NCBI GenBank assembly: GCA_030426445.1
Contig: JAUHYS010000050.1
Location: forward strand, 1 to 10,684
Source of the DNA: a bacterium
Lineage (GTDB): Bacteria; UBA10199; DSSB01
Length of the DNA: 10,684 nt
Reading direction: 5' to 3'
Shown here: piece by piece, positions 1 to 7,414 of the stretch
Numbering within the stretch: the stretch's first letter is position 1
Layout: every line of letters begins with the position of its first letter
Notes under the pieces: model-generated
Database searches by the model: none
Seen by the model: the letters and a program-made list of their open reading frames with translations, nothing else
Told to the model about the DNA's origin: nothing
Translations under genes and position numbers: made by a program

Positions 1-1
1 A

Positions 2-1549
2 GGCTACTATCTCTATGATGACAAGACCGAAGTCATATTTAAATCCCTTTCAGATTTTAAGATTCTTAATCAAGAACGCCCTATCGCCCAAGATTATGAA
101 GATCCCTTTTCACAGAAACTCATGAAGGTCCATTTTAATGACTTTTCTCATAAGGTTCATTTTGAAGTCCCTAAGACAAGTCAATTGGGACGCCGTACTT
201 TAGAGGCAGAGCTTCGGTATCAGGGTTGTTCTAAAAGTTTATGCTATCGCCCAATGAAAAAAACAATTTTGTTACCTGTTAAAGTTGTTTCCAGTAAAGC
301 AGAAATCGTTGCTGCTGGGTTGAGCGAAAAAGCGCCAAAGCAGCCAGTAGTTAAAAACTCGCGTTCTTTTTTTGGTGAGATAGGGGACTTTTGGACTTCG
401 CTCATTGCGCTGTTAAAAGACCCTAACCCTGACCCTGCCTTCCTATCTCAGCAAGGAAAACCCTATGTTTTATTTTTTGCTTTTTTGGGAGGGGTGCTTT
501 CAGCATTTTTGCCCTGTGTTTTACCCATGATTCCTTTAACTTTGTCCTTTATTGGAGCAAAGCAGGGAAAAGAAAAAAATCTCTCAAGAGCCTTGATGCT
601 TTATTTAGGTTTGGTAGGGTTTTATGTCTTGTTAGGGTTACTTGCTTATCTTTTAAGCTTACAAATAGGCTTTATTACACAAAACAAATATAGCTTTCTG
701 ATTATCGGTATTTTTTTCGTTATTTTTGCTTTGGGTATGTTTGGTCTTATTCCTTTTCGTTTGCCTAAAAAAGTAAATAATTATTTAGCCCAAATAGGTG
801 GAGCAAGTCATTGGGGAGCCTTATTAGCAGGGGTCGTAGTGGGTTTGCTGGCTTTTGCTTGTGTGGGGCCGATTCTTTCGGCTTTGTTCACGCTTGCGAC
901 TCATAGTAAAGATTTTTCCTATGCCTTTTTACTGATGTTAAATTATGCAGGAGGCTTAGGGCTGCCTTTCTTAATTTTGGCTTCAGGCTCTGGAAAGCTA
1001 TGGAGTCAAGTCAAAGCAGGTCTTTGGACTCATGTGCTTAAAATATCCTTTGGAGTCATCTTGCTTGCTGTGGCTGTACAATTTTACTTTCGTCCATTTT
1101 ATTATAACTTACAACTTAGAAATGCCGAGACTATTGGAAGTTCTTCTGATTCCATTGATAAAAATTCCCAAAAAATCACTTGGCTTTATGATTTTAATCA
1201 GGGATTAGAAAAGGCTCGTCAACAAAAGAAGCCCTTATTAATTGATTTTTATACAGATAGCTGTTTGACTTGTGTGGAGTTAGATCAAAAAACATTTTCT
1301 CAGCAAGAGGTCGTCGAACTGTCTAAACAATTTATCATGTTAAAAGTCAATTGTACGGAAGAGACAGAGAGTTGTTCAGCAGCGACAAAAAAAGCCTCTG
1401 AAAATGAGTTTCCTATCATTGGGTTTCCTACCGTCGTGTTCCTTGACGAACAGGGACAAAAAGTGAATGATGTTCGCCATGTAGTGGGTTTTGTAGAAAA
1501 GGACTATATGGTGAAACGCATGCAAGAGACTTTACAAAAAGTAAATTAA
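2..1549 (+). CDS. dsbD: Thiol:disulfide interchange protein DsbD, 5'-truncated by window edge
   Basis: Inner-membrane reductase that passes electrons from cytoplasmic thioredoxin to periplasmic partners such as DsbC and the cytochrome c maturation thioredoxins. The open frame runs in from base 2 and already reads GYYLYDDKTEV, typical of the DsbD N-terminal (alpha) domain. The ATG at 122 is therefore internal; the signal peptide and true start lie upstream. About 515 residues are visible (E. coli DsbD is about 565). The alpha domain holds YQGCSKSLCY with cysteines at 227-229 and 242-244. The membrane domain follows, with redox Cys codons at 515-517 (FLPCVLPMIP) and 860-862 (FACVGPILSA). The C-terminal thioredoxin-like gamma domain has CLTC at 1262-1273 and a cis-Pro motif GFPTVVFLD. 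All six expected redox cysteines are present. An additional CX6C pair at 1352-1375 is unusual. The next gene starts 57 bp downstream. The identification is firm. Confidence 0.95.
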   Translation, partial: GYYLYDDKTEVIFKSLSDFKILNQERPIAQDYEDPFSQKLMKVHFNDFSHKVHFEVPKTSQLGRRTLEAELRYQGCSKSLCYRPMKKTILLPVKVVSSKAEIVAAGLSEKAPKQPVVKNSRSFFGEIGDFWTSLIALLKDPNPDPAFLSQQGKPYVLFFAFLGGVLSAFLPCVLPMIPLTLSFIGAKQGKEKNLSRALMLYLGLVGFYVLLGLLAYLLSLQIGFITQNKYSFLIIGIFFVIFALGMFGLIPFRLPKKVNNYLAQIGGASHWGALLAGVVVGLLAFACVGPILSALFTLATHSKDFSYAFLLMLNYAGGLGLPFLILASGSGKLWSQVKAGLWTHVLKISFGVILLAVAVQFYFRPFYYNLQLRNAETIGSSSDSIDKNSQKITWLYDFNQGLEKARQQKKPLLIDFYTDSCLTCVELDQKTFSQQEVVELSKQFIMLKVNCTEETESCSAATKKASENEFPIIGFPTVVFLDEQGQKVNDVRHVVGFVEKDYMVKRMQETLQKVN

Positions 1550-1606
1550 AAATAGTAAAGTCCATAGATCTTAAACCAAGTAATTATAAAAAATTGGGAG
1601 AGGTTA

Positions 1607-3598
1607 TTGAAGGTTCACTTCAAAGGCATTACCGATGATATCAAGTTGCCTGATTATAAAGGTAGGCATGTCTTTACTGCAAGACTTCGCTTAGTTATTT
1701 TCATAGTGTTTGCTATTGTCAGCGGTCTTTTCTTTAAGACTCTTTGGCAAGAAGCTCTTTGGATCCCCTTGTTTGTGACTTCTACTTTTTTGATTACGGG
1801 AATCAGTTATTATTATATTTTAAAAAATAAAGGACTCATCACTTTTTTTTTGGTTGAAGTTGCTGCTGACTTATTAACCATTACTTTGGTTGTTTATATC
1901 ACGGGAGGAAGTTATAGTGACTACTTTATTCTTTATTTAATGTATTGTTTGGCTGCGGGTAGTTTTTATAACGATCAAGTAGCAGCCGTTGCCGCAGGCC
2001 TTTCTTTTTTGTTTTACTTGTCTTTATTGCTTTCTCTTTACATGTCTTGGATACCTCAGTTTAGCCAACTGACAAGTTTAGCCACATTTGATGCCCATTC
2101 AGAATTTAGCTCGGTTCGTTTAATTGTTTTTACTCTTTTTCTTCCGGTGATTGTTTATGCCACAAGGATTTCAAACTACTTTAGCCGTATTAAAGAGAGG
2201 GCTTTAAGCCAACGCAATAAGCAATTATTAGCACTCAATCTTATTTCTTCTACGATTCGAGGGGCCATGGCTCCACAAAAGGTGATTCAACAAGTGCTTG
2301 CAGGAGTGATTGAAGGTCTTGGTTACGACCTTTGTTTGTTAGTGATAGAAGATAAAATCAGTCAAAGAATGCATTTTTTTATTCCCAATCAAAACCCTTG
2401 GATTCTTAAAATTGAAAGATTGACCCCTTTTAAATTAAAAGACATGTCCATTCCCCCTGGAGTTAGCGATAGTGTTTTTGCATCTTTAAGAAGGAATCAA
2501 GTTTTGTTCCGAGAAAACTTAAGCGAGCTGACTCAAAGCGTTGAACCTAAATGGCCTTCTGGACTCGCTGAAAAAATTCAAGAAGAAATCGGAATTAAAA
2601 AATTTATCATTATGCCTTTAGTCGCGGAACAAAAACTGATGGGTGCGTTGATTGGTGTATCCCGAGCAGAATTTGTAGACGAAACCCGAATAGGTTTTTT
2701 GGAAAATTTTACTAATCATGCTGCCTTGGCAATTGAAGGGGCTCAACTTTTTGAAGCCCTTAAAAAGCAAAATATAGAATTAGAACAAGCGAATAAAATC
2801 AAAAGTGAGTTTTTAGCGATTATGAGCCATGAGCTGAGAACGCCTCTAACGGCTATTATTGGATTTTCTGAATTGTTGGTGGAAGAAGTCTTGGGCGAAT
2901 TGACTAAAGAGCAAAAAGAAAGTCTACGAGAAGTCATTAACAATGGTGAGCATTTACTCCACCTGATTAATAGTATTCTCGATTTGGCTAAAATTGAGGC
3001 TGGAAAAATAGAACTCGATATTGAGCCTTTTAGTGTGAGTGATTTAGTTAACGAAATTAAATTTTTTATTTCTCCACTCATTCATAAAAAAAATCAACAA
3101 CTGGTCTTAAGTTTGGACTCTGAACTCCCTATTGTTTACGCGGATTCACGAAAAATAAGACAGATTTTGCTTAACCTTTTGTCAAATGCCATCAAATTTA
3201 CTCCAGAAAAAGGTCAGGTAGAAATGAAACTTCAATATTTAAAATCAATACCTAAAGATCTTGGGTATAAAGAAGCTTTAAAAATCCTGCCTTGTGAAAA
3301 AGGTTATATTGAAATCGAAGTCTCAGACAATGGTATCGGTATTTCTGAATCCGACAAAGAACATATTTTTAATGCTTTTGAGCAGGTGGATAGCTCAATC
3401 ACTCGCCAATATCAGGGGACAGGCTTAGGTTTGGCTCTGACCAAGCAATTTGTGGAGCTTCATCATGGAGTAATATGGGTTGAGAGTGGAGTCAATCAAG
3501 GGGCCTGTTTTAGGATTATCCTTCCAGTAGAATGTAAAAAAAATCTTGTAAAAAAGCATTCAAAAAAAGATTCCGATGCTTTAATGAACCACGCATAA
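1607..3598 (+). CDS. Membrane-bound sensor histidine kinase (6 TM, GAF, HisKA, HATPase_c)
   Basis: Sensor kinase expected to autophosphorylate on His and pass phosphate to a response regulator, none of which is encoded here. Of 663 residues, about 27-187 form six hydrophobic membrane segments with no large periplasmic loop. Residues ~205-380 look like a GAF domain (FIIMPLVAEQKLMGALIGVS, then NFTNHAALAIEGAQLFEAL), followed by a short coiled linker. The H-box is SHELRTPL with phospho-acceptor His408. The N-box Asn527 lies in NLLSNAIKF, the G1 Asp574 in SDNGIGIS, and the G2 motif GTGLGLALT starts at 604, so all catalytic boxes are intact. The C-terminus is a Lys-rich tail with no receiver domain. 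The start is a TTG; GGGAG at 1596-1600 lies 6 nt upstream, which supports it. It follows dsbD on the same strand, and its 3' end overlaps the convergent rlmI-like gene. The membrane part matches no named sensor that I recognise, so the signal is unknown. Confidence 0.93.
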   Translation: MKVHFKGITDDIKLPDYKGRHVFTARLRLVIFIVFAIVSGLFFKTLWQEALWIPLFVTSTFLITGISYYYILKNKGLITFFLVEVAADLLTITLVVYITGGSYSDYFILYLMYCLAAGSFYNDQVAAVAAGLSFLFYLSLLLSLYMSWIPQFSQLTSLATFDAHSEFSSVRLIVFTLFLPVIVYATRISNYFSRIKERALSQRNKQLLALNLISSTIRGAMAPQKVIQQVLAGVIEGLGYDLCLLVIEDKISQRMHFFIPNQNPWILKIERLTPFKLKDMSIPPGVSDSVFASLRRNQVLFRENLSELTQSVEPKWPSGLAEKIQEEIGIKKFIIMPLVAEQKLMGALIGVSRAEFVDETRIGFLENFTNHAALAIEGAQLFEALKKQNIELEQANKIKSEFLAIMSHELRTPLTAIIGFSELLVEEVLGELTKEQKESLREVINNGEHLLHLINSILDLAKIEAGKIELDIEPFSVSDLVNEIKFFISPLIHKKNQQLVLSLDSELPIVYADSRKIRQILLNLLSNAIKFTPEKGQVEMKLQYLKSIPKDLGYKEALKILPCEKGYIEIEVSDNGIGISESDKEHIFNAFEQVDSSITRQYQGTGLGLALTKQFVELHHGVIWVESGVNQGACFRIILPVECKKNLVKKHSKKDSDALMNHA

Positions 3599-4747
3599 TA
3601 ACAGGCCTTTTAAATACTCCGTTTCAGACATCGAAAGTAATTGGGGGTGATCCATGGGTTGTTGTAATACACTTAAAACCTGAATCTTTTTTTTAGCATC
3701 TAGAGCAGCCGAATTTAAAACAGTTTTAAAGACTTCCCAAGAAATATTTTGCGAACAGGTAAAGGTTGCTAAAATGCCTCCTGGAGACAGTAATTTAAGA
3801 GCACGTAAATTAATTTCTTTATAACCGCGTTTTGCCGCATCCAGTGAAGCGCGGTGTTTGACAAAAGCAGGCGGGTCTAAAATAATCGTATCGTAGTGTT
3901 CTTTTTTTTCGTCTTGTTTTTTTAAAAAATCAAAGGCATTTTCTTCGATGAGCTCAAAATTTTCTACTTGGTTAACTTGAAAATTTTTTTTAGTTAGGTC
4001 GATAGCCCCTTTAGAAATATCCAAGGCAGTAATACTTTGCACAAAAGACTGAGATTGAATACTAAACTGCCCTGAGTGGCAAAAAGCGTCTAAAAATTTT
4101 CCATGAGCAAATTGGGCAACGTATTCTGCGTTAAAACGTTGATCAAGAAAAAAACCCGTTTTTTGTCCCTCAAGGGGTTGGATTAAAAATTTTTTTCGAT
4201 TAAATTTTATTTCTACCTCTTTAAAGTCTTGTCCATAGACACATTGTTTGATTTCTAATAGTCCCTCTTTCCTTCTGACAGGAGCATCATTACGTTCGAT
4301 AATAGATTCAGGCTTGATAAGTTCAATCAGCTTTTCAATAATGAAGGGCTTATAAACTTCCATGCCAGCGCTGAGGGTTTGAAAAACAAGAACTTGTTCA
4401 TAACGGTCAATAATTAAGGATGGAAGGCCGTCTGCTTCTGCAAAAACGAATCGATAAACTGCAGTATTTCTGAATATTTTTTGGCGCGTTTTATAGGCAT
4501 GTTCAATGCGTTCAGCGATGACTTGTTTGATATCGACCCGGGAGGGCTGGCGGGTGAGTTCGCGGACGGCTATTTTGCTGAGTGGACTGTAGATACCTTG
4601 TCCTAATAGCGTATTATGAGGAGAGCGAATTTCTATCGCTCCGGCCTCTTTTGCTTCAATAACACTTAGGTCATTGCGAAAAATCCAAGGGTGGCCTTTG
4701 CGCCAGCGTTGGTAGCCTTTTTGAGTGAGTTTTATAAATGCAGTCAT
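3581..4747 (-). CDS. rlmI: RlmI-like 23S rRNA (cytosine-C5-)-methyltransferase
   Basis: Class I SAM-dependent methyltransferase of the RlmI/RlmK (COG1092) family; E. coli RlmI makes m5C1962 in 23S rRNA. The 388-residue length matches the family (E. coli RlmI 396). An N-terminal PUA RNA-binding domain covers about 4-70 (GYQRWRKGHPWIFRND). The middle segment has FAEADGLPSLIIDRY (102-115) and KTGFFLDQR (196-204), both family hallmarks. SAM motif I is FLDAFCHSGQFS (218-229), motif IV is LDPPAF (290-295), and the probable catalytic cysteine is Cys331 in FTCSQN. The ATG at 4747-4745 has only a weak AAAGG-like site about 9 nt upstream. The gene is divergent from hemC, and its stop overlaps the histidine kinase 3' end by 18 bp. 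The exact target base is inferred from the family; the symbol is by homology only. Confidence 0.88.
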   Translation of the reverse strand: MTAFIKLTQKGYQRWRKGHPWIFRNDLSVIEAKEAGAIEIRSPHNTLLGQGIYSPLSKIAVRELTRQPSRVDIKQVIAERIEHAYKTRQKIFRNTAVYRFVFAEADGLPSLIIDRYEQVLVFQTLSAGMEVYKPFIIEKLIELIKPESIIERNDAPVRRKEGLLEIKQCVYGQDFKEVEIKFNRKKFLIQPLEGQKTGFFLDQRFNAEYVAQFAHGKFLDAFCHSGQFSIQSQSFVQSITALDISKGAIDLTKKNFQVNQVENFELIEENAFDFLKKQDEKKEHYDTIILDPPAFVKHRASLDAAKRGYKEINLRALKLLSPGGILATFTCSQNISWEVFKTVLNSAALDAKKKIQVLSVLQQPMDHPQLLSMSETEYLKGLLLCVVH

Positions 4748-4763
4748 GGTTTCTTGCCTTTAT

Positions 4764-4798
4764 ACCCTTATCTTTAGGGTGGGAAAACCCCGCCCCTA
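4764..4798. repeat. GC-rich imperfect hairpin in the rlmI–hemC divergent spacer
   Basis: In an otherwise AT-rich 128-bp spacer (4748-4875), ACCCT at 4764-4768 is repeated inverted as AGGGT at 4776-4780. The latter also begins a second hairpin, AGGGTGGG (4776-4783), AAAA loop, CCCCGCCC (4788-4795), extended with a bulge to TA at 4797-4798. The runs of G and C contrast with the surroundings and resemble the GTAGGGGCGGG-type palindromes scattered in many bacterial genomes. On the minus strand it would lie in the leader or promoter of the rlmI-like gene. Only one copy is in this window, so calling it a dispersed repeat is inference. Confidence 0.4.
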
Positions 4799-4850
4799 CA
4801 AAAAATTTAAAATGTCCTAAAAAGAGAAAGAGATGCCTTATTGCAGCTCA

Positions 4851-4866
4851 CTAGCTTTTTTGCTAG
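4851..4866 (+). promoter_or_regulatory. Small hairpin just upstream of the hemC start
   Basis: CTAGC, a TTTTTT loop and GCTAG form a 5-bp perfect inverted repeat that ends 9 nt before the hemC ATG. It overlaps the weak AGAAG ribosome-binding site, so it could affect translation. It is short and could be chance. Confidence 0.25.
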
Positions 4867-4875
4867 AAGAATTCC

Positions 4876-5811
4876 ATGACGCAAGCAATCCAAAAATGGA
4901 AAGTAGGGACTCGAGCCTCTGCCTTAGCAGTACGCCAGACTGAACTTTTTTTACAGTCTTGGAAACAAAAGCATCCCCATATTGAGTTTGAACTGAAAAA
5001 AATAGTGACCTCTGGGGACACCATTCAAGATCGTTTTTTGGCGAAGGTTGGTGGCAAAGGACTTTTTCTTAAAGAAATTGAAGAAGCGCTTTTAAAAAGT
5101 GACATTGATTTAGCCATTCATAGTTTGAAGGATGTGCCGACTCAATTACCTCAAGGTTTAAAAATTGTTTGCTATCCCAAGAGAGAGTCTCCTTGGGATA
5201 TTTTAGTTTCTCTTCAAGGTTTGTCCTTAGAAAAACTAAAACATCAATCTGTTGTAGGGACTTCTAGTTTGCGCAGGAGAGCCCAGCTTTTAAAATTGCG
5301 ACCGGATATCCGTATTCAATTATTACGCGGCAATATTCAAACGCGTCTTAAAAAATTACAGGCAGGAGAATATGATGCGATTGTGCTTGCAGAAGCAGGC
5401 ATCCAAAGAATGGGGTTGAAGCATTTAAAATACCATCGACTCCCTCTGGTTCCTGCAGCAGGGCAGGGAGCACTGGCTATTGAGGCGCACTCTCAAAACG
5501 AAGAGTTGGAGAAGAGTCTGCAATCCGTCCATTGTAGCATAACGCAAGAGCAAGTCGAAATGGAACGTCATGTGATGCGTCGATTAGGTGGAAACTGCAG
5601 CGTCCCATTGGGTGTTCATGCACAGCGAGTGAATGGGTCATGGGAACTTGAAGCCTTTTTGGGAACTCCCCATGCAGAGCGTTTTTTAAATTATCAATTA
5701 AGGGGCAATGATTCGAAGTCGCTAGCAGAAGAGATGATTATATTACTCATTGAAAATGGGGCCGAAGAAATTTTGCAGGCTTCAGAAAAATGGATGAATA
5801 GCGAAGAGTAA
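4876..5811 (+). CDS. hemC: Porphobilinogen deaminase (hydroxymethylbilane synthase)
   Basis: Cytoplasmic enzyme that joins four porphobilinogen units into the linear tetrapyrrole hydroxymethylbilane. Its 311 residues match the usual length of the family. Visible family motifs are GTRASALAVRQ (11-21), the HSLKDVPTQLPQGL loop with the catalytic Asp86, SSLRRRAQLL (130-139), LRGNIQTRL (150-158), and GGNCSVPLG, where Cys241 anchors the dipyrromethane cofactor. The start ATG gives the normal short leader before GTR. The ribosome site is weak (AGAAG at 4865-4869), and a small hairpin lies just upstream of it. The next gene, cobA-hemD, begins 3 bp after the stop, so the two are almost certainly co-transcribed and cover consecutive steps. 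hemA, often adjacent to hemC, is not here: the upstream neighbour is the divergent rlmI-like gene. Confidence 0.97.
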   Translation: MTQAIQKWKVGTRASALAVRQTELFLQSWKQKHPHIEFELKKIVTSGDTIQDRFLAKVGGKGLFLKEIEEALLKSDIDLAIHSLKDVPTQLPQGLKIVCYPKRESPWDILVSLQGLSLEKLKHQSVVGTSSLRRRAQLLKLRPDIRIQLLRGNIQTRLKKLQAGEYDAIVLAEAGIQRMGLKHLKYHRLPLVPAAGQGALAIEAHSQNEELEKSLQSVHCSITQEQVEMERHVMRRLGGNCSVPLGVHAQRVNGSWELEAFLGTPHAERFLNYQLRGNDSKSLAEEMIILLIENGAEEILQASEKWMNSEE

Positions 5812-5814
5812 TCA

Positions 5815-7341
5815 ATGAAAAAAAAACTCGGAACAGTCTATCTAGTAGGAGCCGGACCTGGAGACCCGGATCTCATTACTTTAAAAGCACAGCATCTTTT
5901 AAAAAGTGCCGATAAGGTATTTTATGATTATTTAGTGCCTTCTCATTGGATCGATAGCCTGCCAACAGAAAAATGCCATTATGTGGGCAAACGGGGTCAT
6001 GCTGAAGCGATTCCTCAAGAAAAAATTATTGAGCTGCTTATTGAAGCGGCTCAGGGTTTCAAAAAAATTGTTCGTTTAAAGGGAGGGGATCCCTTTATTT
6101 TTGGTCGAGGAGGGGAAGAAACCCAAGCGCTTGCCAAAGCCAATATCCCTTTTGAAATCGTCCCTGGAGTCAGTTCTGCTATTGCGGTTCCATCCTATGC
6201 AGGCATTCCTTTGACTCACCGAAACTTTGGGTCAGCTGTGACCTTTGTAGCGGGTCACCGTGATCCCTTAAAAAAATATTCACAAGAAGATTCTTTAAAT
6301 TGGGCAGCGTTAGCTAAACAAAACACCTTGGTTTTTTTAATGGGTGTCAAAAATCTTGCACAAAATTTTTCTCTTTTACAAGAAAACGGCATGTCTTCCC
6401 AAACGCCTGCTGCCATCATTGAATGGGGTAGTTTAGGGCGGCAGCGTAGTTTATTTTCAACTTTAGAAAAATTGCCTCAACTGGCTAAAGCTCAAAAATA
6501 CCAATCTCCTGCCATTGTGGTGGTGGGAGAAATCGTTCGTTTAGGAGAAGAACTTCAATGGTTTGAAAAGAAGCTCCTTTCAGGAAAAAAAATTTTAGTA
6601 ACACGAAGCCATGATCAAACCCATGCGTTTTCAAAAGCCTTGCGAGAGCTCGGTGCGGATGCAATCGAGTTTCCAACTATCAAACTCACAGCACCGGATT
6701 CCTGGGAAATTTTAGATGCAGCTTTAGAAAAGCTTCCTCATTGGGAATACTTGATTTTTACTTCAGTCAATGCAGTGGATTTTTTTCTTCAACGCTTGAG
6801 AGAAAAAAATAGGGATATCCGTCAACTCGTCAAAGCCAAGGTGATTGCGGTGGGGGATTCTACGGCTAAACGCCTAAGAGAGGCACTCCTGCAAGTGCAC
6901 CATATTCCAAAATCTTTTCATAGCTCTGCTTTGATAGACTTTTTTGAAAAAGAAAATATGTGTGAGGTCCGCGTGCTTTTTCCTCGAGCAGAAAAAGGCA
7001 ATGATCATCTAGTTAAAGCGCTGCATAAAATGGGGGCAGAACTTTGCCTTGCACCTATTTACAAAAACCAAATGCCTCTGTATACTCCTGAAGAAGTAGA
7101 GAGAAGGCTGGGGAGAGCTTTTCCCGATCTCCTGACTTTTACCAGCTCTTCCTGTGTGGAAAATTTCTATAAACTATTAAATAATCACAAAATTTGGCCT
7201 CAACTTAAAAAAATACCTTGTATCGTGATAGGTCCAGAAACAAAAAAAACAGCCATGCGTCATGGTTTTCAAGTCAATGCAGTCGCAGAAAAAACCAATT
7301 TAGAGGGAATGATTGCCAAAATTAAAATTTTTTTTAGTTAG
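5815..7341 (+). CDS. cobA-hemD: Bifunctional uroporphyrinogen-III C-methyltransferase / uroporphyrinogen-III synthase (CobA-HemD fusion)
   Basis: Two-domain enzyme of 508 residues. The N-terminal ~250 residues are a SAM uroporphyrinogen-III methyltransferase that makes precorrin-2 for siroheme and cobalamin. Its motifs are VYLVGAGPGDPDLITLKA (8-25), VGKRGHAEAIPQ (57-68), VRLKGGDPFIFGRGGEE (86-102), PGVSSAIAVPSYAGIPLTHR (117-136), and LVFLMGVKNL (172-181). From about 258 the protein becomes a HemD-type uroporphyrinogen-III synthase (KKILVTRSHDQ, LIFTSVNAVDFFL, VIAVGDSTA, TFTSSSCVENF, IVIGPETKKTA), which closes hydroxymethylbilane from HemC into uroporphyrinogen III. There are no dehydrogenase/ferrochelatase residues as in CysG. 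The gene starts 3 bp after hemC. This fusion after hemC is known from Gram-positive bacteria and former Deltaproteobacteria. The HemD half is weakly conserved by nature, but its repeated two-lobe pattern is clear. Confidence 0.95.
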   Translation: MKKKLGTVYLVGAGPGDPDLITLKAQHLLKSADKVFYDYLVPSHWIDSLPTEKCHYVGKRGHAEAIPQEKIIELLIEAAQGFKKIVRLKGGDPFIFGRGGEETQALAKANIPFEIVPGVSSAIAVPSYAGIPLTHRNFGSAVTFVAGHRDPLKKYSQEDSLNWAALAKQNTLVFLMGVKNLAQNFSLLQENGMSSQTPAAIIEWGSLGRQRSLFSTLEKLPQLAKAQKYQSPAIVVVGEIVRLGEELQWFEKKLLSGKKILVTRSHDQTHAFSKALRELGADAIEFPTIKLTAPDSWEILDAALEKLPHWEYLIFTSVNAVDFFLQRLREKNRDIRQLVKAKVIAVGDSTAKRLREALLQVHHIPKSFHSSALIDFFEKENMCEVRVLFPRAEKGNDHLVKALHKMGAELCLAPIYKNQMPLYTPEEVERRLGRAFPDLLTFTSSSCVENFYKLLNNHKIWPQLKKIPCIVIGPETKKTAMRHGFQVNAVAEKTNLEGMIAKIKIFFS

Positions 7342-7362
7342 AGTTTAAAACCTTTTATTAAC

Positions 7363-7368
7363 TATAAT
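7363..7368 (+). promoter_or_regulatory. Possible promoter -10 box (TATAAT) upstream of miaB
   Basis: A perfect TATAAT lies in the gap after cobA-hemD, about 47 nt before the preferred miaB ATG at 7415. No good -35 hexamer is visible at 16-18 bp spacing (the best nearby sequence is TTAGAG at 7338-7343, poor and too far). The region is AT-rich, so the hexamer could be chance. The box overlaps a 12-bp palindrome at 7366-7377. If real, it would start transcription near 7375 and make the upstream TTG at 7376 an unlikely start codon. Confidence 0.35.
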
Positions 7369-7414
7369 ATGCATATTGACAGTAATGGCCATTAATGAAA
7401 GAGAAACACGACTT

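Noticed and set aside
122..124. ATG at 122 as the start of dsbD
   Set aside because: The frame is open to base 2 and the upstream residues match the DsbD N-terminal domain, so this Met is internal and the gene is cut by the window edge.
1529..1561. Inverted repeat ACTTTAC ... GTAAAGT around the dsbD stop as a terminator
   Set aside because: The stem is 7 AT-rich pairs with a long loop and no T-run after it; too weak to call.
122..1621. Both the visible DsbD ATG at 122 and the histidine kinase start (1607) read KVHF after the first residue
   Set aside because: Only a handful of residues match, the codons differ, and the contexts are unrelated; looks like coincidence.
2743..3081. 112-codon minus-strand frame inside the histidine kinase
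   Set aside because: Antisense shadow of the HisKA region; Ser/Leu-rich with no recognisable domain and no ribosome site considered convincing.
7335..7364. TAGTTA ... TAACTA inverted repeat between cobA-hemD and miaB as a terminator
   Set aside because: Six AT-rich pairs with an 18-nt loop and no T-run; it would not form a stable stem.
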